DNA of 64,000 nucleotides from Inia geoffrensis (lineage: Eukaryota > Chordata > Mammalia > Artiodactyla > Iniidae), in NCBI GenBank assembly GCA_036417435.1, contig CM070900.1, positions 34,201,496 to 34,265,495 of the forward strand, in the 5' to 3' direction. How positions within the stretch are numbered: the first letter of the stretch is position 1; the number at the start of each line of letters is the position of its first letter. The notes below the pieces were generated by a model. That model did not search any database, was not told the DNA's origin, and saw only the letters and a program-made list of their open reading frames with translations. A program made the translations under genes and the position numbers. Below, in pieces: positions 33,850 to 45,599 of this stretch.

Positions 33850-34620
33850 AAAACTGGTGAGAGTGGACATCCTTGTCTTGTTCCTGATATTAGAGGAAAT
33901 GCTTTCAGCTTTCCACCATTGAGTATGATACTAGCTGTGGGTTTATCATATATGGCCTTTATTATGTTGTTAGGTTCCCTCTATGCTTACTTTCTGGAGA
34001 GTTTTTATCATAAATGGTTGTTGAATTTTATCAAAAGCTTTTTCTGCATCTATTGAGATCATATGGGTTTTGTTCCTCAATTTGTTAATATGGTGTATCA
34101 CACTGATTGATTTGGAAATACTGAAAAATCCTTGCATCTGGGATAAATCCCACTAGGTTATGGTGTATGATCATTTTAATGTAATGTTGCATTCAGTTTG
34201 CTAGTATTTTGTTGAAGATTTTTGTGTCTATTTTCATCACTGATATTGGCCTGTAATTTTCTTTTCTTCTAGTAGCTTTGACTGGTGTTGGTATCAGGTG
34301 ATGGTGGCTTCATAGAATGAGTTTGAAAGTGTTCCTTTCTCTGCAATTTTTTGGGATGGTTTCAGAAGGATATGTGTTAACTCTTGTCTAAATGTTTGGT
34401 AGAATTCACCTGTGAAGCCGTGTGGTCCTGGGCTTTTGTTCATTGGGAGTTTTTTAATCATGGAATCAATTGCAGTATTTGTAATTGTTTTGTTTGTATT
34501 TTCTATTTCTTCCTGGTTTAGTGTTGTGAAACTGTACCTTTCTAAGAATTTGTCCATTTCTTCTAGGTTGTCCAATTTATTAGCATGTTGCTTACAGTAG
34601 TCTCTTACTGTAATTTTTAT

Positions 34621-35110
34621 CATGAGCCTCTTGCTTCAACATGTATATAATGACAAATATTTAATTTATATCACCTTTAAATTGAAATTTCATAAATAGA
34701 TTTTTGTTAAACAGCCATAGAAGCATGAATCCATAAAACTCATCCACCTACCCCTAAGTAGCGTGTTAGTCAACAAAACAGTTATTGGTTTTACCTCTCC
34801 TGGGTCATCTCAACATGTATGCAATATTAGCTTTCATTTTCTCTCTACCTCACATATTACTCATGACACAAATTAGATGCTAGAATTATAATTCTGATCT
34901 ATAACAAGCAACATCAATCTTATGGAATATTTTGTGCCATAGATATGAAGGTACAAATAGCATACACCAGTAGACATTAATCAATATAACTGCAATAATG
35001 ACTGTTTAGATGACAATTTTCTTCTCAGGATTTCTTTCTTAGTCTCATTTACAGCAAGGATAGCAAATGGGTTTCAACTCTTATTTGAGTGCTGATTACT
35101 TTGTAGAGGG
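34621..35110. other. unassigned sequence
   Basis: No gene or named repeat. Confidence 0.4.
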
Positions 35111-35114
35111 TAAG

Positions 35115-35215
35115 CTCATTTCCTCTTGTGCATTGCTCCTAAAATCAGTGTTTACAACTGTGCCCGGAACATGGTGCTCAAGAAATGCTCAAGAAATGCT
35201 TATTGAATGGATGAA
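35115..35215 (+). mobile_element. L2 LINE 3' terminus fragment
   Basis: CATTTCCTCTTGTGCATTGC..., ACTGTGCCCGGAACATGGTGCTCAAGAAATGC and ATTGAATGGATGAATAG. An 11-bp unit, GCTCAAGAAAT, is tandemly duplicated inside it near 35176-35198. Confidence 0.65.
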
Positions 35216-35349
35216 TAGTGCTTGATAGAGAATTGTCTTGACAAAGATTTTTTTTGCCCATTCTCTAACCTCAGCGTTAAAGAGTGATATTACCTTTTTA
35301 TACAGGCAGAAATAGTGAAATTTACCTCACACATCTGTCAAGCTTGTAG

Positions 35350-35675
35350 AGCAATGCTTCTTCAACACATACGTAGAAGCACATTCCTTGGGGATCCTAT
35401 TAAAATGTAGATTGTGAACCAGTAGGCATGGAGCCCCAAATCTGTTGATTTAACAAGTTACCATGGGCTCCCAATGTTGTTGGTTTTCAGGCAACACTTG
35501 AGTATCATGGAGCTAGACTGAACAGTAGTCCTTGTTAAAACCCAGATTGTCCCACCCACAGAGATTCTGACTCAGTAAATCTTGAGTGGAGCCTGATACT
35601 TTGCATTTCTGAGAAGTTATGAGCAGATGCTGATGCTCCTTTTTCCCTTACTACACTTTGAGAACCACGGATCCA
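35350..35675 (+). mobile_element. two adjacent hAT-Charlie (MER5/MER20-like) MITE remnants
   Basis: A first copy (about 35350-35515) shows GCAATGCTTCTTCAAC..., TTGGGGATCCTATTAAAATGTAGATT. A second (about 35525-35675) shows TTGTTAAAACCCAGATTGTCCCACCCACAGAGATTCTGA..., ACTTTGAGAACCACGG. These follow the layout of small non-autonomous hAT elements ending in GAACCACTG. Exact family is uncertain. Confidence 0.55.
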
Positions 35676-35679
35676 GAAT

Positions 35680-36980
35680 ATGTAGGTAAGGATTGCAATC
35701 TCCTCCCCCCACCATCCCCCAGTAATGATACATGAACCAACAGGTTTTAAGGCATTTTAAGTCTCCTTGAATTTTATGACCCAACTTGAGTTATTTCCAA
35801 TTGCTGGTGCTTCCTTTCTCAGCATTCCAGAAAGAGCCCTGGACTACCATCCATTTAAAAGATTTCTAAAAAAGCAATAACATTTGCAAAATAACTTCTT
35901 GTATATGTGTTGAGGGATGAAGAGAGAAATTATTTTCTCTCTAACTCACACATGTAGATATTATAGAAATTCTCTGGGGTTTTAAGCTGAACCATCTGTC
36001 CCTCTAAAGAGAAAAACAATCTGATATCTATAGATATGTGTCAGTCACAGCTCAAGACACTTTTCCTCTGCTCAGGGAGCTTTAAATTAAACAAACAGAA
36101 CAGAGTCGTAAGCTTGATTGTAACTGGCATTTATCCATAATGAGCTATCTATAGCAGAGTTGAGGAGGTATTGACTAACCTTTTAGAAAGTTTCATTTAT
36201 CACTCTTCTATGAACTGTGAAATCGTTTTCAGAATTTGGTGCATCTAGCTCTGTGGTTTATCATTTATCATCATGATACTGGGAAAACAAAGACCACATT
36301 CTGCCATTTGAGTCCCTAGAGAAAATATTAAAGAGAAAAGAAGAATCTGATGATTTCTGGGAATGTAATTTGCATAGGCCAAGGAGAAAATACTTTAAGT
36401 TCAAAGTCCAGGAAGCAAAAGGTTCATCATTATTTACACTTTCATGGCTACATTCTGATATCTTTAAAATTTAAGTATTGGTGAATTAAAATGTGTTCTT
36501 CAACATGTCTGTAGGAGAGGAAGGGGAAGAGCCTTTTGCACTTATAATTTGCGGTCTCACAATTAAAATAAGGTGCTGATTAGAATTGCTTGTTAGATGA
36601 CTGAGAACAATGATAACTTCATGGGTTTTTATCCATGAAATACTTGTTGGTGAAACATTCTCTTGTATTTACAATGCACAGATTTTCATATACTTAATGC
36701 CCGTCTTGGTTAACCGTGCCTAGGGTAAGAACCAGGGCAAGACCAATTAACAACTTTCCTTTAGAATTCAGTTTTCCTTTCTAGTGCAGAATAACAGTTA
36801 ATTTTTAAACAAATCACACATATTTATCGATCAATTATGTTCATTTGTACCTGCTCTATTTCTTTTACAGTAAGGATGCAGATTCAGGCAGTGTTTCTTA
36901 TGCTAATGCCTGTGATGCAATCTAGGGCTTTGCTTATATTCTCGGATAGTACAGGAAAAAAAAAAAAATCAATGGTGCTA
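35680..36980. other. unassigned sequence
   Basis: About 1.3 kb without gene or named repeat. Sequence complexity is normal. Confidence 0.45.
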
Positions 36981-36984
36981 GAGT

Positions 36985-37180
36985 TTAATCCGAGGTTTGG
37001 CAAGTGGTAACTGTGTAACACTGGGCAAGTCACTTCACATTTCTGTCTTCACCCATAAAATGGGAGCACCAAAACTTATCTCACAATGTTGTTGCGAAGA
37101 CTAAATCAGGTTGTTTATTAATGCCTATAGCATAATACTTGACACTTATAAACCCTCACTAAATTATAATTGTTATTGTC
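36985..37180 (+). mobile_element. MIR SINE
   Basis: GTGGTAACTGTGTAACACTGGGCAAGTCACTTCACATTTCTG..., CACCCATAAAATGGGAGCACC and CTCACAATGTTGTTGCGAAGACTAAATCAGG are unmistakable MIR. Confidence 0.88.
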
Positions 37181-37563
37181 ATTGCAACATTATTTTTTCT
37201 CATAAAGGCATATACAACTCCAGCAGATTAATTCTATAAGAAAAGCACTGTAAAGAAAACTTAATAGAAGCTTTTTGAAACTCAGGGTCTTCAAAACATT
37301 GCTCGGATTTGAAAAGCAACAGGCACTCTTCCCTCACAGCATGTCACAGTGTATTGTTATATTCCTGTGCACAAAACTGCATATATTTCTAAAATCCATT
37401 TTGAAGTATAATACATATAAGAAATCAAATGATTTCTTGCTTTCTCAATAGTTTTATTGTGACACAAGACAGGTACTAGTAAGGAACATTACTTTAAAAA
37501 TACAAGTTTAGGTGTAGAACTAATCTCATTGTTTCTAATTATTTTTGAAATGAATGTTTTTTT

Positions 37564-38129
37564 TGTTTTGTTTTTTGTTTTGTTTTTTAACATCTTTACT
37601 GGAGTATAATTGCTTTACAATGGCGTGTTAGTTTCTGCTTTATAACGAAGTGAATCAGTTATACATATACATATGTCCCCATATCTCTTCCCTCTTGCAT
37701 CTCCTTACCTCCCACCCTCCCTATCCCACCCCTCTAGGTGGTCACAAAGCACCAAGCTCATCTCCCTGTGCTATGCAGCTGCTTCCCACTAGCTATCTAT
37801 TTTACGTTTGGTAGTGTATATATGTCCATGTCACTGTCTCATTTGTTCCCAACTTACCCTTCCCCCTTCCCGTATCCTCAAGTCCATTCTCTAGTAGGTC
37901 TGCATCTTTATTCCCGTCTTACCCCTAGGTTCTTCTGATCATATTTTTCTCTTTTTTTTTTTAGATTCCATATATATGTGTTAGCATATGGTATTTGTTT
38001 TTCTCTTTCTGACTTACTTCACTCTGTATGACAGTCTCTAGGTCCATCCACCTCACTACAAATAACTCAGTTTCGTTTCTTTTTATGGCTGAGTAATATT
38101 CCATTATATATACGTGCCACATCTTCTTC
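37564..38129 (-). mobile_element. 5'-truncated L1 3' end, part of a second L1-SINE compound
   Basis: T-rich tail at 37564-37590, then the cetartiodactyl L1 3' UTR (reverse of GGGATGGGTGGGAGG-type block at 37710-37735) and the ORF2 C-terminus, with MEYYSAIKRNE in the minus frame 37961-38161. A 14-bp repeat ATGAATGTTTTTTT (37550-37563) recurs at 38350-38363, on the far side of the SINE at 38130-38333. Confidence 0.92.
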
Positions 38130-38333
38130 TTTTTTTTTTTTGTGGTACATGGGCCTCTCACTGTTGTGGCCTCTCCCGTTGCAGAGCACAGGCTCTGGAC
38201 GCACAGGCCCAGTGGCTGTGGCTCACGGGCCTAGCTGCTCCGTGGCGTGTGGGATCTTCCCAGACCGGGGCACGAACCCATGTCCCCTGCATCGGCAGGC
38301 GGACTCTCAACCACTGCGCCACCAGGGAAGCCC
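38130..38333 (-). mobile_element. CHR-type SINE, short-body class, at the truncated end of an L1
   Basis: T-run 38130-38141, body, then head ending CCAGGGAAGCCC at 38333. It joins L1 sequence on its tail side. On its head side a 16-base stretch (38334-38349) separates it from the right copy of the L1's duplication. A SINE-specific duplication is at best imperfect (ACATCTTCTTC against ACATGACTCTT). Confidence 0.92.
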
Positions 38334-38363
38334 TACATGACTCTTTTTGATGAATGTTTTTTT

Positions 38364-39284
38364 ATTTCAAGATTTCTATGCTTTATTCCACATTTTATGT
38401 TGGATGATTTTATATCTCCTTTTTAGCTGACATAATTAATGGAACATCCTGTAATAATAAAGCATAAAGAAATGACATTTTGGGTGGAGTTTCAGAAATA
38501 AATCATAAATGTTAGAAGTGAACAACTTATAGAGCACTACTTTGGTCAGTGAAGATATTTGATAACACCTTAGATTTTTTCTTTCTTGAATTCCTTGAGA
38601 TTATTGTCACTGAAAAAGAGAACTTTGAGGAAAATATACCTGTGGTTTTTGAGAAGTGCGTTTCTGATTTTTTTTTTCTCTTTGCTCAGAAAAATTGGGT
38701 ATGGTCTACAATTAATAGTATATTTTATCAAATCTTTCCGCAAGCCTCTTGGAAATGTTGTAGCTTGGAAATTATGAGAACAGCAATTGAAAATGGTGCC
38801 CCACTATTTATATAAAATAACACTGTCTGCCCCTAATACAGATAGACACAGTTTTGTCTATGTGAATTACTTGTAGAAATTTACAGAAGAGAAAGTTAGA
38901 AGAAAATATGGATAGCTGAGAAATGTATTAAAATTTTAATATGAACTCTTTTTAAAAGAGAATGTATATCAAGAAATACCACAATCCTCTTTAAAATCAA
39001 CTAGTTTTTCTTGTAAATATGGCTCAGGAAAATAATAACTAATAATTTTAATTATTATTTGATAAAAATAATAATTAAAATATAAGCCTAATAGTAAATA
39101 TTTACTTTCCATTAGGATGTTAAAACATTTTAAGAGTCTATCTTCCTCATGCTAACAACCACAGCAACAAAACTAGAGAAGCTACAAAGTCATCATTAAA
39201 AAAAGAAATCAAAGAACTGAGAATTCAAAAGAACAACAGTAAAAAGGTGTATGAACACAAGTTCAGAAAGTGATGAATCCCTCT
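38364..39284. other. unassigned AT-rich sequence
   Basis: No gene. The overlapping frames at 38549-38815 and 38586-38777 have no recognised motif. Confidence 0.45.
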
Positions 39285-39301
39285 AAAGAGGGAAGAGCCT
39301 G

Positions 39302-39515
39302 GGCTTCCCTGGTGGCGCAGTGGTTGAGAGTCCGCCTGCCGATGCGGGGGACACGGGTTCGTGCCCCTGTCCGGGAAGATCCCACGTGCCGCGGAGCGGC
39401 TGGGCCCGTGAGCCATGGCCGCTGAGCCTGAGCGTCCGGAGCCTGTGCTCCGCAACGGGAGGGGCCGCGACAGTGAGAGGCCCGCGTACCGCAAAAAAAA
39501 AAAAAAAAAAAAAAA
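39302..39515 (+). mobile_element. CHR-type SINE, short-body class, very young
   Basis: Full copy from GGCTTCCCTGGTGGCGCAGTGG to CCGCGTACCGC plus about 24 A's. A perfect 17-bp TSD, AAAGAGGGAAGAGCCTG, is at 39285-39301 and 39516-39532. The long pure A-tail and perfect TSD suggest one of the youngest insertions in the window. Confidence 0.97.
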
Positions 39516-39739
39516 AAAGAGGGAAGAGCCTGCAGTTGCTTTGATTTCTGGTAGAGAGAGAGGAGGATAAGAAATCTTTCAGAGAGAGGCATGTGGAGAA
39601 ATCTGCATTTAATAAACATTTAATGGCCATTTATGGGCTGGTTGGATAGATGAGAATACTGAGGAGCTTCAGCCACTGAGCTACTTGCACCCTTCAACTA
39701 GCTTTCTTTCTACAAGCCACCTCCTTAGTCAAAAGCTGA

Positions 39740-41370
39740 GGCAGGACAAGAGAGTTAAGGGAGGTCCCCCCACTCCCACCCCGCCCCGCCCAACCCAGAG
39801 GTGCTTTTCCAAGTGTAAGGCAGTGGCTTACTGAAGCTGAGCAGGGCTGGAGAGCTGAGAACAACCCCCTGGGATGCAGTAGGCTATCATCAAATGCCAG
39901 GTAGTAGCTGCCAAAGGCTAGGAAGAGGGCAGGAAAGCTGAGATAAATCCAAGGCACTCCAAATCTTATCTGAGTGTATTGCTGAAACCCCACTGAAACC
40001 CCTGCAATTTTGGTGTTTACTGAGAACGTTGCAGTGGAGCTTTAAAGGGTTACATGTAGGGCAGCCAAGGACGATAGATTCCCAAAGGCAGAAAAACTCC
40101 CAGGAATTAACCTGGACATCAAAGAGAATTCCCCAGTGGCCCAAAGAGTTGATAGCCAGACTGAAATCAGCAGGTGATTTCCCACAGTTTGCTGGCATTC
40201 AACTCTCAAGCTTTGATGAAGAAAACATCATTCCTTACTCAGATAGCTGAAGTCACTGGTGAAACAAATCAAACTGCAGCAAAGTCTGGATCGAGATGAA
40301 ATAAATTTAAACTCAGCTGCATTATTAGAAACCTTACAGAAACAGGGGTGTACCCTTTTCTAGGCTGAATATTACTTTTTAAAATATACTAGGTACCTTT
40401 ATATCCAATGTCTGATACACAATAAAAGTTACTAGACATAAAGAAACAAGATGTAACCCATGGTAAAGAGAGGAAATAGAAAATTTAAACAGATGCAGAG
40501 ATGGTCTAGATTTTTGAACTTTCACACAGGGAGTTTTAAGAACTATAATAAATATATTAATGGATTTAATTGAAATTATGTGCAGTGTTTATGAACAAAC
40601 GGAATATATCATCAAAGAGATGCAAACTATAAAAATAAACCAAATGAAGAAATTGATTGATAGATTTAACAGCATCCCTAGAAGCAATGGAGGAAATAAT
40701 CAGTGAACTGAGAGACAAATCTATAGAAATAATCCAACTGAAATACAAGAGGAGTACCAAAAATAAATTTGTATAATGAAAGAGCTAAAAAACTGGATAT
40801 TTGAGTTTAAAAATGAACCTTAACCCCTTTTCTCTATATATACAAAAAATAATTTGAGTTAGATAATAGACATAAATATAAAACCAGAATAAAATCTCTG
40901 AATGAAAATTTGAGAGAATATCTTCACAGTGTTGGAACAAGCATATATTCCTCAGACAGGGCAGAAAAGTATTAACCATACAAGTAAAAGTGATAAATTG
41001 TATTCATCAAAATAAAAAAAGTCTGCCCATCAAAAGCCACCAGTAGGAAAATGAGTAAGCAAGCCACACACTGGGAAAAATGTTTGTAATACATACACCT
41101 GGCAAAGGACTCATAGTCATATTTTTTAAAAAAACTTCAGCATATAAATAACAAAAAGGCAAATAGTCCAATTAAAAATGGACAGAAGTCTTGGATACTT
41201 CTAAAGAAAGATAAACAGATAGCCAATAAACTTGTTCAAGGTGCTCAAAATCATTAATCATTAGGGAAACAAAATTAAGACTATAAAAAGATATTTCACA
41301 AACCCTGGAATGGCTAATATAAATACTAGAATACCAAATTTTGACTAGAATGTGGAACAAGTGAAATCCC
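39740..41370 (+). mobile_element. old LINE (HAL1/L1M-like), plus strand
   Basis: It begins with a GC-richer 5' region (CCCCCCACTCCCACC at about 39768, then GCAGTGGCTTACTGAAGC...). A coiled-coil-like coding remnant follows at 40560-40790 (GAAATAATCAGTGAACTGAGAG). At 40850-41370 there is the typical LINE 3' section: AAATTGTATTCATCAAAATAAAAAAAGTCTGCC..., AATAGTCCAATTAAAAATGGAC. All frames are broken. Boundaries between L1M and HAL1 pieces are uncertain. Confidence 0.6.
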
Positions 41371-42350
41371 CATTCTTAATCAGGCATCATTTAGCACAAA
41401 GTAACAGTAATAATAACATAGTAATATGATAATACCATTCACGTGAACAAGTGGTTTATTTGATGAGCACGCTAAGCAACTTTATTGACAACAAAAAAAT
41501 TCAGTCATCACACACAGTGACAGGAATTTCTGCTTCTGAGTCTTGCTATGAGTCTTCCTAATTCTCCATAGTTTACTTGTAAATTAGCTTTTTCTAGCTT
41601 TCATGGCTTATCTGAGCTTCTAAAATTGCTGTTTATACATGGGTTTGTTCTGACAAGGCACAGATTCTGGCCTATACTGTTCATTGTCTTCTAGTTTAAG
41701 CCCACATCATTTAATTTCCTTGGTCTTCTAGTGTCCAGTCTGAAACCGGAGAGAGAATCTGTTGTGCTCTGGTCAGTTGTAGCCAAAGGGATAGGATTAT
41801 CTCATGTAAGTAAGTGTAATACTGAGGCCCGTCTATTCATATGGTAGATGGTAATTTCAAAGAAGGGATCATGAGCTAAACAAGAAAGCTTAAATGTATT
41901 TATTGCAAATTTTGACCTGATAAGGTTGCTACGTGTACTCAGTAGGAAAATGTACATAAGATGCAAAGCAGAGTACCTAACACATAATAAGAAAACAATA
42001 GCTCTTTTTATTATCATAGTAATTATTTTAAAATACAAGAGGGCATATAGCATGCTGTGAACATTTTTAAGTTCACAATATTTACGTATTCTTTTTTTCA
42101 TCTTTCACTAAAATAGAAGGATAACTATACAATGCAAAGAAAATTAAATTTGATGATCATATGTCCTTATGTCAACTTGACCTCTATTTTTTATAGCATC
42201 ATTTAAAGGGTGGAATATTTCAAAATAGAGCCATATCATTTAATTTAGATATGTCTTACTAATGTCAAATATGTTGCATCTATAATACAGCACTTAATCT
42301 AGAATAAAAAAAGTATATGACTCTCTAGAAATATAGTTCCGATCTGTGTT
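41371..42350. other. unassigned sequence
   Basis: About 1 kb without gene or confident repeat. Confidence 0.4.
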
Positions 42351-42354
42351 ACCA

Positions 42355-42720
42355 TTGTTAAAAGACCAACTGAGGCACATTAAAAATTTTCAAGAGTTCA
42401 TTTGAACACACATCAGTCAGAATCTGCCAGTGGCAAAGAGAAGATGGTTAGGAGCATTCCGTCTGACAGGAACTAGGGGAGAAGTTTTAAAGAGAAAGGT
42501 GCAGAAGCAAAGCAAGGAAATTATTGATTGACTATAGCTTAAGCAGTTACCTTATTCGGGAAAGCCTAGGTAGCCATGATTTTGTGATTGGCTGTTCTTT
42601 TATTTTCTTGGATTCTGGTGCATTGACTCTGGCTTAGGTTTTGGCTTGCTTAGTAGGCCTCCCAAGGTATTAGAGCCACCCCAGTCTAATAGCTTCCTCC
42701 TTTAATCACTTTAACACCAG
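42355..42720. mobile_element. LTR-like repeat, family uncertain
   Basis: AAGACCAACTGAGGCACATTAAAAATTTTCAAGAG..., TTATTGATTGACTATAGC, TTTTGTGATTGGCTGTTC and GGCTTAGGTTTTGGCTTG follow a pattern I associate with an old ERV LTR. I cannot fix orientation or family. Confidence 0.4.
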
Positions 42721-42824
42721 CTTCTCTTTGATTTGTATGAAACTCATTCTGTGTGAATAGTGCATTCATAGCGATGGAGAAGATGGCATATAGCTGGACT
42801 GCAGAAAGTATTTTGTCTCTTAGA

Positions 42825-42935
42825 CAATAATTTTCTTGAGGGCTGGCATAGTTTGATCCTTACTTTATCTCAGCATTTAGTAAAATGCTGGTAGAGTGTA
42901 GGTACACAGTAACTATTTGTTGTTACATAAATTGA
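42825..42935 (+). mobile_element. L2 LINE 3' terminus
   Basis: AATTTTCTTGAGGGCTGGCATAG..., GTAAAATGCTGGTAGAGTGTAGGTACACAGTAACTATTTG is the plus-strand L2 3' end. Confidence 0.65.
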
Positions 42936-43251
42936 AGACATTGCATTTTCCTTTGTCCTGCTCCACCTATTCTATATATTGGACATTTGAAGAATACCTC
43001 ATGATATAGAAAGTGTGATTTTGAGAAAGTTATGATGAGTTACCTCACACTTGCCCCTATTAGTTTGTGTGGATAAAAATTATTTAATGTATTTTATTCA
43101 ATGTTAATGGAATAGTAAATGGGAAAAATGAGATTACAAATAGATCTTTTGACTATATACTGAATGTTCTTTTCAGAGTTATAGATAAAGATGCATGAAA
43201 ATTAATTAAAATGGTTCCTTACCCCAAAAGAAAAGTCTGCACTAAAATTTT

Positions 43252-43533
43252 TTTTAATAAATTTTTTTATTTGACTGTGTTGGGTCTTCGTTTCTGTGCG
43301 AGGGCTTTCTCTAGTTGCAGAGAGTTGGGGCCACTCTTCATCACGGTGCGCGGGTTTCTCACTGTCGCGGCCTCTCTTGTTGTGGAGCACAGGCTCCAGA
43401 CGCTCAGGCTCAGTAGTTGTGGCTCACGGGCCCAGTTGCTCTGCGGCATGTGGGATCTTCCCAGACCAGGGCTCGAACCCGTGTCCCCTGCATCGGCAGG
43501 TGGACTGTCAACCACTGCACCACCAGGGAAGCC
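43252..43533 (-). mobile_element. CHR-type SINE, long class
   Basis: A copy of about 282 bp keeping the long-class 3' region (reverse of AACCCAACACAG-type sequence at 43275-43330). The duplication CTAAAATTTT (43242-43251) recurs with one mismatch at 43534-43543. It lies between the long and short classes in length. Confidence 0.92.
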
Positions 43534-43612
43534 CTGAAATTTTAACTAACTTGCCAGGAGACCCCGTAAAGTGACATTAATTCTAAGAAAACACATGGGA
43601 ATAGAAATTCTT

Positions 43613-43698
43613 TACTTTTGTGCATTTTTTAATTGAAGAATAGTTGATTTACAATGTTGCATTAGTTTCAGGTATACAGCAAAGTGATTCAGTTATGT

Positions 43699-43736
<38 letters not shown>

Positions 43737-43821
43737 TCTTTTTCAGATTCTTTTCCATTATAGGTTATTACAAGATATTGAATATAGTTCCCTGTGCTAT
43801 ACAGTAGGTCCTTGTTGGAAG
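43613..43821 (-). mobile_element. 5'-truncated L1, 3' UTR only
   Basis: TTTTTTAATTGAAGAATAGTTGATTTACAATG through CCCTGTGCTATACAGTAGGTCCTTG is the reversed L1 3' UTR, with a (CA)n tract of about 30 bp at 43700-43731. Perfect 11-bp TSD TAGAAATTCTT at 43602-43612 and 43822-43832. Confidence 0.92.
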
Positions 43822-44029
43822 TAGAAATTCTTGATTTGAAACTCTATTAATATAAAAATATGCTCACTAAAGGACCAACCCACTGCATGCAACATTTTAG
43901 AAGAGCTAAATTAAACGTTACTGATCTGTAGGTTTGCTTTGATAAGTATATATTTACTATTTCTGTCATATATTTTCTCTAATTAGTGTAACTGTTACGT
44001 CATTCTGCAGATAGCAGGCAAAATGTTCT

Positions 44030-44420
44030 TTGGAACAGTTTTCACTGAATCATTCCTCTTCTCAGAAGTATTCAGTGACACACTGTCTTAAAAAAAAAAA
44101 AAAAAAAACAGAAAAAAACTAACAAATCAAATCGTCTCATGTATTAAGCCCAACATTCAAGGTCCTTCTTCACTTACTGTATTTCTCAACCTGTCTCTTC
44201 TCACCTCTTAGGATAATCCTTTGTTCCCACAGAGCTTATATACTTCAACCTACATATTTTGTGAATATACTGTTCTTCCTCTACTCCATTACATGCTCAC
44301 TCTTTAACACCTGCTGAAATCTTTCCCAATTTGGCATGAATTTCTTGATTAACCTTGCAGCAGCCTTCATTGTTTGTACAGCTTAGAATTCTACTCCCTT
44401 CTTGGAAAACCTGTAATCTG
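44030..44420 (+). mobile_element. L2 LINE fragment, plus strand
   Basis: TCTCAGAAGTATTCAGTGACACACTG..., CATTCAAGGTCCTTCTTCACTTACTG, and later clauses in L2 order. A poly-A run of about 20 bp at 44090-44109 interrupts it. Confidence 0.5.
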
Positions 44421-44489
44421 ATTGCCAGTGTGGAATTGGGCTCTTCATATTCTGAATCAACTTATTTCTAGTTAATCTGGTAACACTAA

Positions 44490-44900
44490 ATGTGGTGATT
44501 GGGAGTGATACTTAGTCTGAGACCTGAATGATAAAAAAGTATCATTTCCACAGAGAACTGAAAAGATCATTCCATGCAGAGAAAAAGGCCAGGGCAAAGC
44601 CTTTGAGGCAGGAATGGACTTTGCATTTTTGAGCAACTGAAAGAAGACATAGTAGGTGAAGTATAGTGAATGATTGGGGAATGGTGGGAGATGGGGTTGA
44701 AGTTTGCGGGTGAGACCCTAATAGAACTTTAAATGCATGTTAAATGTTTGAATTTTATGTTATAGGGGAAGCTGTTGGAAGATTTTGGGTAGAAAACGTA
44801 TATGATCAGACGTATATGAAAAACATCAATTTGATATTGAGGGGAGAATGTGCTAAAGTGTATTATGGTGTAAGCCTACTCTCTGGCCATGAGCAAGCCC
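44490..44900 (-). mobile_element. L2 LINE fragment, minus strand
   Basis: GAGACCTGAATGATAAAAAAG..., GATCATTCCATGCAGAG, GGCAAAGCCTTTGAGGCAGG and TTTGAATTTTATGTTATAGGGGAAGC are the reversed L2 3' region. Orientation is opposite to its neighbour at 44030-44420, so they are separate elements or an inverted pair. Confidence 0.7.
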
Positions 44901-45599
44901 TCTCCTGCAATCTTCAGCTGTCAAATGAGGATAACGGCTTCACTAAGTAAGAAATAAATATGGTCTTTTATGAGAAATGTTTAGGCAAGAATGGGATGAA
45001 AAAGTAATGATATTAGAAAAGATCTTGGAATTTATAGACAAAAATCTAAGGTAATGGAAGGAACCTATCTTGTCTAGTCAAGGTATCAAAAGAGTGAAGA
45101 TTAACAGGAATAAGTTATTCAGAATAACAGAAGGAACAAAGGAGCAAAATATTTTCTTCTGAGCAAAATTCCTAACTCATGGGTTTCCTTTGTCCTTGTT
45201 ATACATTTATGCCAGTGCCCTAGTGACCTTGTACAACACAGGCCACCTAGGTAAGATTCAATCATAAATGACATTAGCCTTATCAGAATGCCCTGTGAGT
45301 CTTAAGAAACAGGGAGAGATAAGCAGTGTTTTGAGGGGCTAATTCAAGGCAATTTCTCACTGACTTCCGTATCTTGAGAGAAGCTTTCCCAGGGCAGTTG
45401 CTCATCTGTCTCCCTAATTCTTATAGGATGAGGGGCTTTCTGCCTTGTCCCCTCATAGGGTATAGCTGCTGTTGGTAAAACGGCTTCGTTCCCGTGTGGA
45501 ATTGGTTCCTCAGAAACAGCCTGGTTCCCAACTCATTTGCGTGTCACCTGGTCCGTTTTGCTTTAATGTCATCTTGTGACATGGGGAGCTGACATCATT
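44901..45599. other. unassigned; possible 5' LTR region of the adjoining ERV
   Basis: No gene. From about 45320 to 45640 the composition and phrases such as GTCTATGTAAGTCATAAACTATG are suggestive of an old LTR upstream of the ERVL interior, but I cannot show terminal repeats. Confidence 0.3.

Larger units (their letters stand above)
31074..34620 (-). mobile_element. L1 LINE, 5'-truncated, carrying three nested SINEs
   Basis: The 3' UTR with T-run (A-tail) is at the left, 31074-31330. ORF2 follows on the minus strand: the C-terminal region with [12 protein letters not shown] sequence (32149-32388) and the RT entry motif [18 protein letters not shown] (34294-34623). Truncation falls just upstream of the RT. 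Stops and frameshifts abound, so it is dead. SINEs at 32695, 33257 and 33646 each carry TSDs made of L1 sequence, so they landed after the L1. I could not find a clear TSD for the L1 itself. Confidence 0.93.

Noticed and set aside
3773..39515. Repeated ~215-bp units as a CRISPR or tandem array
   Set aside because: The copies are dispersed, in both orientations, with separate target duplications. They are retroposons, and the genome is mammalian.
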